A stretch of DNA of 64,000 bases from Parvularculaceae bacterium (GTDB taxonomy: Bacteria > Pseudomonadota > Alphaproteobacteria > Caulobacterales > Parvularculaceae): positions 27,793-91,792 of the forward strand of contig JAJFFW010000098.1 in the NCBI GenBank assembly GCA_021776435.1. The letters are read 5' to 3'. The notes beneath the pieces were generated by a model. That model did not search any database. It saw nothing but the letters and a program-made list of their open reading frames with translations, and was not told the origin of the DNA. Shown here piece by piece: positions 42,940 through 50,269 of the stretch (positions are counted from its first letter, which is position 1; each line of letters starts with the position of its first letter). The position numbers and the translations under genes are program-made.

Positions 42940-43421
42940 CGCTTGAAATCACAAAAGACTGGCGCCGGAAACTTATTCTGGAAGAAGACGGCTATGACAT
43001 CAGCGCAGGCTTGACGTCCGCTGACCCCATTTTTGACGGTGATATTATCGTTGATGATCACGGTGATGACGGCCTTCTTGCCCTGGGTAAATTTATCAAC
43101 TTGATGCGCCGCAAGCGAGGCCTGTCTATACCAGACTTGGCAGAGCAAGCAGATATAGATGTTGGGGAGCTCCTCAGTATAGAGAAGGAAACGGCTCATG
43201 TGCCTGAACCCCGCACCGTTTACATGCTGGCTCAGGTCTTCGGCGTATCTGATCGCAAACTCATGGGTTTGTCAGGTCTTATGCAGCCCAAGGACGAAAC
43301 TTATGTTGAAGATGCGGTGCGTTTTGCAGCCAAATCTGAGTCCATTGAAAAGCTGAGCGCGCTAGAACAAGAAGCCCTCAATGGATTCATCACCGTTCTA
43401 AGCGAGAACGCCAAGAAATAA
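42936..43421 (+). CDS. XRE-family transcriptional regulator
   Basis: A 161-residue protein. An acidic N-terminal part (DPIFDGDIIVDDHGDDG) precedes a helix-turn-helix of the lambda-repressor type at about 50-110 (FINLMRRKRGLSIPDLAEQA, LLSIEKETAHVPEPRTVYML, AQVFGVSDRKLMGL). The C-terminal helices probably dimerise. It is followed after 18 bases by an ImmA/IrrE peptidase gene, the usual partner that cleaves such repressors under stress. Confidence 0.87.
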   Translation: MTLEITKDWRRKLILEEDGYDISAGLTSADPIFDGDIIVDDHGDDGLLALGKFINLMRRKRGLSIPDLAEQADIDVGELLSIEKETAHVPEPRTVYMLAQVFGVSDRKLMGLSGLMQPKDETYVEDAVRFAAKSESIEKLSALEQEALNGFITVLSENAKK

Positions 43422-43439
43422 CGAAGCAGGTCCGCGCAC

Positions 43440-44372
43440 GTGGCAAAGAATGAATTCCTGAAGCCACGTGTTGAGGCGGATATTGATAACCGGGTTGCCC
43501 GCGTCCTCAAAGGCCTGGGCAATCCGGAGCCTCCCTTAAAACTGGAAACTGTCCGCGAGCTTCTAAAACTCGATTTCTCGTATTATACGGCTAACGATCC
43601 CGGCGTGATGCAGGAAACGATTTCTCGTATCAAGGTCGGAGCGAAACGCCTTCTCAAAGAGCCAACTTTATTTCTAGAAGCAGTTCGGAAGTTGGACTTG
43701 AGGGCGCTCTACATACCTGATGGCCGTCAAATCTTGCTCGATAAGGATCAACCAGTCCTAAAACATCGGTGGACCGAGGCTCACGAAGTCGGTCACAGCC
43801 TGATCCCTTGGCATGAAGCTTCTATGTTGGGTGACATTGATTATACGCTAGCCCCTGCATGCCACGACAAGCTTGAAGCCGAAGCCAATCATGCCGCTGG
43901 TCGCCTTCTCTTTTTGGGCGACCGTTTTTCAGACGAATGTACATCCTTTAATCCTGGCTTCGATACGCTCAAAATGCTGAAGGACCAATTCGGCAATACG
44001 TTCTCTACAACATTGTGGAGATCGATAAAAATCTGGGGCCGAGAAAGGCCGGTGCTCGGACTAATTACCGTTCATCCTCACCTGACGATGCGACCGGAAT
44101 CATTCGACCCATCTGCACCCTGCAAACACTTTATCCAATCACCCGCCTTCGCGGCGCAGTTCTCTACAGTCAGGGAAGCGGCGGTATTCGATCAGATCGT
44201 CGCTTATTGCGCTCCTAAGAAAGGTGGTCCGCTTGGAGGTGACGATATATTGCTCATAGACGACAACGGCGAGCAGCATGTTTTCGAGTTTCAAAGCTTC
44301 TCGTTTCATCACCAAACTCTGACACTCGGCGTCTATCTTCGCAGCTATAACAGTGTGCACAGCATAGTATAA
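43440..44372 (+). CDS. ImmA/IrrE-family metallopeptidase
   Basis: A 310-residue protein, GTG start. The zinc motif HExxH is in RWTEAHEVGHSLIPWHE, with a further glutamate in KLEAEANHAAGRLLFLGDRF, as in ImmA/IrrE. The C-terminal 150 residues are a separate sensor-like part (EQHVFEFQSFSFHHQTLTLG). Members cleave XRE-type repressors, here probably the product of the gene just upstream, and so switch on an operon in response to a signal. It is the last gene of the four-gene operon. Confidence 0.88.
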   Translation: MAKNEFLKPRVEADIDNRVARVLKGLGNPEPPLKLETVRELLKLDFSYYTANDPGVMQETISRIKVGAKRLLKEPTLFLEAVRKLDLRALYIPDGRQILLDKDQPVLKHRWTEAHEVGHSLIPWHEASMLGDIDYTLAPACHDKLEAEANHAAGRLLFLGDRFSDECTSFNPGFDTLKMLKDQFGNTFSTTLWRSIKIWGRERPVLGLITVHPHLTMRPESFDPSAPCKHFIQSPAFAAQFSTVREAAVFDQIVAYCAPKKGGPLGGDDILLIDDNGEQHVFEFQSFSFHHQTLTLGVYLRSYNSVHSIV

Positions 44373-44394
44373 TAATAGATGGAATTTCTGGCTA

Positions 44395-44634
44395 TTATTC
44401 GGACACAAATACTCTTGCCAGGTCCGCTTTAGAGACAGTTTTTGAATGCCTCAGCGCCGCTCCACTATTCAACCGTGACGCCAACCGCGCTGATCTGGAG
44501 CGGCGTGTTTGTAACTCGCGTTCAAGGCGGTCGAAAACTGGCCAGTAGTCGTCACCGAACTCTTTGATGAGTTTGGCAACTTCCGACAGGCCGTCTTCGA
44601 TTTCCTGATCTGTTACTTTACGACGTGAAGCCAT
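44395..44634 (-). CDS. Small hypothetical protein at the end of the conjugation operon
   Basis: A 79-residue helical protein (MASRRKVTDQEIEDGLSEVA, KLIKEFGDDYWPVFDRLERE). I recognise no named domain, but its composition and regular helices look like a real protein. It lies downstream of the DUF736 gene on the same strand, 38 bases away, and so may be the last gene of the trb operon. Confidence 0.6.
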   Translation of the reverse strand: MASRRKVTDQEIEDGLSEVAKLIKEFGDDYWPVFDRLERELQTRRSRSARLASRLNSGAALRHSKTVSKADLARVFVSE

Positions 44635-44672
44635 GGAAGATATTTCAGCGCGGGAATGCCTGCTCCTTTCGC

Positions 44673-44987
44673 CTAACTCGCCCGTTTAGGGCGTGACCAG
44701 ACGAGGTCCGCTTTACCGTCATGATCGAACAAGGCCGCCCAGATCGGTTCGCGAAAACTTGGATCATCCAGGAACACCGAAAGATACGGTTTCGGCGTAT
44801 CGCCTTCCGACATTTTACGCCGGGCAAAACCAAGATCGCATTGGCCTGTTTTGACGAAGAAATCCGGACTGTCCGCATTCTTCTTTTTGTCGTTCGCAAC
44901 AATGCGAACTTTACGCGCCATGCTCAGGGTTGAAATTGTGCCTTCATAGCCGTCCTTTACGGGGCGGAATTCTCCAATGGTAGCCAT
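44673..44987 (-). CDS. DUF736 family protein
   Basis: A 104-residue protein of the DUF736 family, commonly found on conjugative elements of alphaproteobacteria. It opens with MATIGEFRPVKDGYEGTIST, the family signature, and has KPYLSVFLDDPSFREPIWAAL near the C-terminus. A strong ribosome site (AAGGAG) precedes the ATG. Function is unknown. Confidence 0.9.
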   Translation of the reverse strand: MATIGEFRPVKDGYEGTISTLSMARKVRIVANDKKKNADSPDFFVKTGQCDLGFARRKMSEGDTPKPYLSVFLDDPSFREPIWAALFDHDGKADLVWSRPKRAS

Positions 44988-45018
44988 GTTTTTCTCCTTT
45001 TGGTTAGTGGTGGAATTA

Positions 45019-45261
45019 TCATGTGCGACCGATCTCCCGGCGGGCTTTCTTGAAACCGCTGTCGGTGTTTAGAAATGATCGCAGCATCGAGGGAATGAGT
45101 GCGGCAATTGTCGCTTTTTCGCCGTAAGCGCGCTCAAAGATTTCGGCGTAGATTTGCAAGTCCGATCGTAAGTCTGGTTCAAGGGCGACATTGAGTTTGA
45201 CGGGTGTGGTGTCGGGCAATGGTCCGATTTTAAGGGTCGGTGTGTGACGAGGGGTGCTCAT
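45019..45261 (-). CDS. DUF2274 family protein
   Basis: An 80-residue protein usually encoded right after trbI. The core KIGPLPDTTPVKLNVALEPD followed by LQIYAEIFERAYGEKATIAA is typical of DUF2274 and resembles a ribbon-helix-helix fold. The start overlaps the trbI stop by 4 bases. Its role in transfer is unknown. Confidence 0.87.
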   Translation of the reverse strand: MSTPRHTPTLKIGPLPDTTPVKLNVALEPDLRSDLQIYAEIFERAYGEKATIAALIPSMLRSFLNTDSGFKKARREIGRT

Positions 45262-46502
45262 GGGTTGCCTCCATAGGGTTGAAGAACGAGGTCTTTGTTG
45301 ACGATCACCCGCAGTCGCCAGCCCGGACGAATTTTTATCGTCGGCTGAACGGTAAGCTGTTTGGTGATGATCTGTTGACCTGCCTGATTGAAAGTGCGCT
45401 GACCGCCATCGCGGAGCGCTTCGAGAATATCGCTATCGTTACTATCCCGGCCAAGTTCTGAACCGACCGACAAAACGGACGAAAGAATTGCCGCTTGAAA
45501 GAGCTTCCAGGTGTGCTGATCGACACGGTCTTTCACACCTGCGTAACCGGCCAGGTCTGTGCCTGGCAGGTTTTCAATTGTGATTGATGTGCCGTCCGGC
45601 ATGATCACGCGCGACCAAACCATCGGCGCACGCGACTGGCCAAAAGCGATCACGCTGTCATATTTGCCGATGAGGCGCGTGCCTTGCGGGATTAAAAGAT
45701 ATTCCCCTGTCGCAGTATCGTAAACGTTCTCTGTGACCTGCGCGATCACTTGCCCCGGCAAATCAGAATTAAGACCCGTGATGAGGCTTGCGGGTATAAT
45801 TGTCCCTGCCATGACTTGATAAGGCGAAAGCGGTGTTTGTAGCCGATGCGGATTGTAAATTTGCGTATCAACTTCCGCGCCCAGGAAATCCTCTTTCCGG
45901 CTTTGATAATTTGTATCGAAGCCAGCGGTTTGAAACTGATCAGCCGAGATAGCTCCTTGCGGGCTTAAAGCTGAAAGCTGGTCAAATGTTGGAATGGCAA
46001 ACGGGGTGGCTGTTGCCTGCGTACCTGATCTGCCTGCTGATCGTCGTTGATCAGGTTCAATAAAGAACAATTTTGAAGCGCGCGCTTCAGATGCAAGTGA
46101 CGGCTGCGATGGCGCCGATGAGCTGGGACGATGGCCAGTCGCAGGGGTGTTTTGCGGTTTGAATTGAAATGGATTGTCCTTTGGCGCATCCGCTCGCGTT
46201 TTGCCCAACATCGCCGCACCCAAATCTCCCGGCATCGGCGGTCCAAGCTTGGACGGCATATCGGCATAACTAATGGGTAGCGCATTGAAAGCATCCGGCA
46301 TCGTCTTGTTGGCCGTATTATAAAGCTCGGTTCGCGCCGCCACGTCACCATTCGCAGGTGAGCGCAACGCAAAGGCCGCCGCACATAACAAAAGTACGCT
46401 GATTGCGCAGACGGTCGCGATCAGAACCTTCCGATTGAACCGTTTGACCGGACGGGGCCTGGCCCGGATGGCCAAGTCTTCTGGTGTCGCTGCGCCGCTC
46501 AT
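45258..46502 (-). CDS. trbI: Conjugal transfer protein TrbI (VirB10-like)
   Basis: The inner- to outer-membrane spanning scaffold of the mating-pair channel. It has 414 residues. A cytoplasmic start is followed by one membrane helix (VLIATVCAISVLLLCAAAFAL, about 28-46), a proline- and serine-rich periplasmic linker, and the conserved C-terminal VirB10 domain (LQTPLSPYQVMAGTIIPASL, LLIPQGTRLIGKYDSVIAFG, GVKDRVDQHTWKLFQAAILS). The ATG overlaps the trbG stop by 4 bases in the frame-corrected reading. Confidence 0.95.
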   Translation of the reverse strand: MSGAATPEDLAIRARPRPVKRFNRKVLIATVCAISVLLLCAAAFALRSPANGDVAARTELYNTANKTMPDAFNALPISYADMPSKLGPPMPGDLGAAMLGKTRADAPKDNPFQFKPQNTPATGHRPSSSAPSQPSLASEARASKLFFIEPDQRRSAGRSGTQATATPFAIPTFDQLSALSPQGAISADQFQTAGFDTNYQSRKEDFLGAEVDTQIYNPHRLQTPLSPYQVMAGTIIPASLITGLNSDLPGQVIAQVTENVYDTATGEYLLIPQGTRLIGKYDSVIAFGQSRAPMVWSRVIMPDGTSITIENLPGTDLAGYAGVKDRVDQHTWKLFQAAILSSVLSVGSELGRDSNDSDILEALRDGGQRTFNQAGQQIITKQLTVQPTIKIRPGWRLRVIVNKDLVLQPYGGNP

Positions 46503-47505
46503 AGTCCCGCCACCCGCCTTTGAGGCGCCCGTGTGCGTTCTATACGCACGACTTGCTGGTCTTTTTCACCAAGGCGCAGTTCAGCGACAGCAAACAATCT
46601 GTCCACCACATAATAGGCGCCGTTGACGCGATAATTGACGAGTTGGCTCTCCCCATTGCGACCGACCACAAAAAGTGGCGGCGCTTCACCCTGGTCGAGC
46701 CGTGCGGGGAACTGGATAAAGACTTTGCGGCCATCATCAAAGGCGCGCAAAGGGCGCAATGGGGGGTGTCACCGTCGATTTCGTAGCGAAAATTCAGGCG
46801 CTCAATCTGGAGACCACGCAGGGTTGATTGACGTGCGCGCGCGTGGCTTGATTTGGAAACAGCCCTTCGTGTCACCAATTCTTCGTGGGGATAACGCCAG
46901 GACACAGCCGCCATATAAGTCTGACGGAAAGATGTCAGCTCCATATGATAGGTCCGCTTTGATGTGGTGATGATCAGGTTGGTGGTTAGCCCGCTGGAAA
47001 TTGGCTTCACCAGAATATGAACCTGTTCGGTGTCACCGCTGCCGGACACGGTATCGCCGAGCACCCAACGCATCGTATCGCCAGCGGACACCGATATAAG
47101 CTCTTCACCCGGCTGGAGGGCGATATCGGTCACTTGCGCGGGTGCCGTATAGACCTGATAGAGCGCGCCAATCGTATAGGGATAGATTTGAATGGCGTTG
47201 ATAAAATTCTGACCATCAGGCTCAATCGCGGCGGACGCATTTGCCCGATCGATTGTCTCATGCGGTTTCAATGCCGGGCCGGTCGCAACACGCCGTTCCA
47301 TCAAGGGTTTTAGCTGGCCCGCCATCGCCACCGGTTCGATACGTTCCATGACAATTGGCGTCACGTCACTATCATCCGCCAGATAGACAGCTTCGATAAA
47401 GTCGGCATTGTCCAACTCGAAATCATCATAGTCGTCAAAGCTTTGAAGTGTGGAGCACGCGCCGAGTAGGCTGACGGCTCCCAATAGGGTCACGATACGG
47501 ATCAT
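46499..47505 (-). pseudogene. trbG: trbG (VirB9-like) with a one-base frameshift near its 3' end
   Basis: This should encode the VirB9-like outer-membrane ring protein. A lipoprotein signal (MIRIVTLLGAVSLLGACSTL) and the VirB9 domain are normal up to RYEIDGDTP. There a run of six C (G at 46761-46766 on +) shifts the frame into unrelated sequence ending at 46540. With one more C the protein continues as LRPLRAFDDGRKVFIQFPAR, then NYRVNGAYYVVDRLFAVAEL, the standard TrbG ending, and stops at 46499, overlapping the trbI ATG. Either the gene is broken, phase-variable, or the base is a sequencing error. Confidence 0.9.
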
Positions 47506-48197
47506 TATTTCTCTCCTTGAATGAGGTCTTTGGACCAGTTGATACCGTGCACATAAACGCCGAGCGGATTGCTATGGAGCGTCTGCTCATCGCGAGGCGG
47601 ATCAAGCACAACGGCAAGAACGGCGGTGAAAGTTGCTTGTGAAATCTGGACGCCGGACAAATAGGTCGTCTCGCGCCAGCGAATATCGAAACTATCTTCG
47701 GACGAGCGAACGATGCTGGCTATTTCAACAGAGATGGAGCGCCTTCCAACTTGGGCGAATGGATCATTGTCGCGGGCATATTCGTTTAGCGTATGGCCTG
47801 CCTGGTCGGTCGTATAGGCATAGGCTTTGAGCCAGTTTTCACGCACGACAATCGGGTCGATTGAAACCGAACGGACATTTTTGATGAATTCGCCAAGTTG
47901 ATAAGCGATCTGCGCGTCTGAGGGTTTGTAGTCGGCGACGGCGGATTTAACCGCCCTCACGTCACCGCTCGTTTCCAACTCAACCACATAGGGCGTGATA
48001 AAACTTTGCGACGATTGCCACACATAGGCGCTTGCCAAACCAATGGTTAGCCCCAGCGAGATCAAGGCGGTCAGTCGCCAGTTCTTGGCCTGGACGCGGG
48101 CGGCGCCCATGCGGTTATCCCAGACCTGGGCCGCTTGTTGATAGGGCGTCGTGGCGACGGGTGTTGACCCGTATTTTTGCTGTTGTCGTTTCCACAT
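47505..48197 (-). CDS. trbF: Conjugal transfer protein TrbF (VirB8-like)
   Basis: Inner-membrane assembly factor of the type IV secretion channel. It has 230 residues. A short cytoplasmic part, one membrane helix (LTALISLGLTIGLASAYVWQ, about 43-62) and a periplasmic VirB8-like domain (VELETSGDVRAVKSAVADYK, AYTTDQAGHTLNEYARDNDP, DIRWRETTYLSG) are seen. The TAA overlaps the trbG ATG. Confidence 0.94.
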   Translation of the reverse strand: MWKRQQQKYGSTPVATTPYQQAAQVWDNRMGAARVQAKNWRLTALISLGLTIGLASAYVWQSSQSFITPYVVELETSGDVRAVKSAVADYKPSDAQIAYQLGEFIKNVRSVSIDPIVVRENWLKAYAYTTDQAGHTLNEYARDNDPFAQVGRRSISVEIASIVRSSEDSFDIRWRETTYLSGVQISQATFTAVLAVVLDPPRDEQTLHSNPLGVYVHGINWSKDLIQGEK

Positions 48198-48203
48198 GGG
48201 TGG

Positions 48204-49538
48204 TTACTCCTCATCCTGTCTAAGACGCGGACCTTCACCAGCGCCGCCGCGATCTCCGTCACGAAGAGCGGCGGATGCGGCGAGACCTGCATCGCGTTGA
48301 AATTGATTGCCGTCCGCGCCTCGGGCCCATTTCGGGGCATCGTTGGCCGGGCTTTGTGTGGCGGTGTTTGAAGCTCCACCGTTAATGGCGCCGCCCGTGG
48401 CGGTGACCGCGCCGCGTCCACCCCCTTGAAAACTCTGTTTGAGAGGGCCGGTCATTTTAGCGGCGGCAGACTTTGCACTATTGGCGACCGCGCCCATGCC
48501 AGCTTGTGCAACCGCGCTGACGCCTGCTGCCGCGCCCTTGATGCCGCCAGCGCCAGATGCAGCCTTGCCCATTGAAAAAGCCATGCCCGCGCCGCCGCTC
48601 ATGGAAGCGCCAGTTCTCATCGCGCCTGTGGCTGTTGACGCGCCTGCGCGTACCGCGCCGCCAGCAAGAGCGCCACCTGCAACGGCGCCGGCGCCAACGG
48701 CAGCGGCTGTTCCGACAACCGTACCCGCGCCCAATTGGGGAGCGCCCGAAACAAGGCCTGCTGCGATACCCGGGCTAAAGATACCAAGGGCGAACAATGC
48801 CATGCTGCCAAGTATGACCGCGCCAGCATCTTCGAGCGTTACATCACCGCTACTGAACCCTGCTGTGATGGAGCCAAACAGTGTCGAGCCGATACCGACA
48901 ATGATCGCCAGCACCATGAGTTTAATGCCCGAAGCGATCACATTGCCAAGGACGCGCTCGGCAAGGAACGATGTTTTGTTCCAAAGGGCAAAGGGGATGA
49001 GGACAAAACCCGCCAGGGTCGTTAGCTTAAACTCAATGATGGTGACGAAAAGCTGGATGGCGAGGAAGAAGAAAGCGAACAATGTGATCAGCCAGGCCAG
49101 GAACAAAATGCCTATCATCACAATGTTGGTGAAAAAACCGATAGGCCCGGTCAATTCATTGATTTCTTCGAGCAGAGGGTGCGCGGCGGTAAAACCTGTA
49201 TTGGCGACAAATCCCGGTCTCAATAAATCTGCTGCGGTGATGGTTGATCCGCTGGCATTTAATCCGAGCTGGGCGAAACTATTGAAAATGACATCGGCAA
49301 GAAACGCAAAATTGCTGATGATCAGGGCGAAGAAACCAACATACAAAACCTTCTTGATGAAAGTTGCGATGATATTGTTGTCCGGCCCCATGGCCCAGAA
49401 CAGACCGGCAAGGATGATGTCTATGCTCACCAGAAACACCGTCAGATAGGCGATATCCGGTCCGAGCAAGCCGAAGCCGCTATCGATATAGGCCGAGAAA
49501 GTCGCAACGAAGGTGTCAATGATGCCGAGATCGTCCAT
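48204..49538 (-). CDS. trbL: Conjugal transfer protein TrbL (VirB6-like)
   Basis: The polytopic inner-membrane channel protein. It has 444 residues with six or more hydrophobic helices in the first 270 residues (DIAYLTVFLVSIDIILAGLF, LAWLITLFAFFFLAIQLFVT). A long G/A-rich low-complexity tail with GAVAGGALAGGAVRAGAST and a polar end follows. The tail is typical of TrbL and produces long antisense frames on the other strand that are not genes. Confidence 0.94.
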   Translation of the reverse strand: MDDLGIIDTFVATFSAYIDSGFGLLGPDIAYLTVFLVSIDIILAGLFWAMGPDNNIIATFIKKVLYVGFFALIISNFAFLADVIFNSFAQLGLNASGSTITAADLLRPGFVANTGFTAAHPLLEEINELTGPIGFFTNIVMIGILFLAWLITLFAFFFLAIQLFVTIIEFKLTTLAGFVLIPFALWNKTSFLAERVLGNVIASGIKLMVLAIIVGIGSTLFGSITAGFSSGDVTLEDAGAVILGSMALFALGIFSPGIAAGLVSGAPQLGAGTVVGTAAAVGAGAVAGGALAGGAVRAGASTATGAMRTGASMSGGAGMAFSMGKAASGAGGIKGAAAGVSAVAQAGMGAVANSAKSAAAKMTGPLKQSFQGGGRGAVTATGGAINGGASNTATQSPANDAPKWARGADGNQFQRDAGLAASAALRDGDRGGAGEGPRLRQDEE

Positions 49539-49549
49539 GGTCTTCGCTC

Positions 49550-50269
49550 CTAACGCCGCGTGTAGGCGTTATCGACGCCGACAAACCTTGTGTGTTTGAC
49601 TTTGCTCTCGCGTTCGATCTGGAGACGCCGGGCGCGCTCTAGGCTTTCGGCGCGATGTTGCGCCGCCATCAGTTCCTGCATTTGCATGGCTTGCTTGGCG
49701 TCCAGCGCCGCGATTTGATTGCCGGTTTGTGCGACCGACAGTGCGCCCTCGGCTCGTTCCGTTTGGGTCAAGAGCCGGTCCAGGGTTGAGGCGTCCGCTT
49801 TCACGGTCTGGACGATTTGGGATTGAACCATCAACGCGTCATGAAAGGCGTTACGTGATGTAACCCATTGAAACTCAGCGGCAGTTGCCATCTCTGTCTT
49901 TGACCAAGCCGAATAGTCTTCCGGGTAATTCTCACGGAAAATGCGATCCGTCTCGGCGATCTCGTAAGTAATGGATTTGGCGCGATCCATGAGATTGAAA
50001 ATCTCACCGAGTAGCCGGTTGATTTTCGTCTGCGGATTATATCCTGACCGAATGAGGTTTTTGGCGTCACTGATCAACATATCCGCTTCGTTTTGAAGCT
50101 GTCGGATTTGATTGTTCACCGTTTGCAAGGTGCGTGCGGCGGTAAGGATGTTTTGTCCGTAATTCGTAGGGTCGAAAACAACACCACCGAAAAATTGGGC
50201 GTGGACAGACGGGGTTATTACCAGAGGCACCGTCGCCAGGATGAGGGCTGCGATTATTCTACGGCGCAT
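49550..50269 (-). CDS. trbJ: Conjugal transfer protein TrbJ (VirB5-like)
   Basis: A periplasmic pilus-tip or channel component, about 239 residues. The start at 50269 (MRRRIIAALILATVPLVITP) follows AAGGAG and gives a good signal peptide cleaved after VHA; an upstream frame to 50413 is the antisense-like end of trbE. The mature protein is helical (YGQNILTAARTLQTVNNQIR, QLQNEADMLISDAKNL). It overlaps the trbE 3' end by 16 bases. Confidence 0.93.
   Translation of the reverse strand: MRRRIIAALILATVPLVITPSVHAQFFGGVVFDPTNYGQNILTAARTLQTVNNQIRQLQNEADMLISDAKNLIRSGYNPQTKINRLLGEIFNLMDRAKSITYEIAETDRIFRENYPEDYSAWSKTEMATAAEFQWVTSRNAFHDALMVQSQIVQTVKADASTLDRLLTQTERAEGALSVAQTGNQIAALDAKQAMQMQELMAAQHRAESLERARRLQIERESKVKHTRFVGVDNAYTRR

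Noticed and set aside
48439..49449. 336-codon + strand frame opposite trbL
   Set aside because: Antisense shadow of a G/A-rich gene: proline- and alanine-rich, no domain. trbL on the - strand is certain from context and membrane profile.
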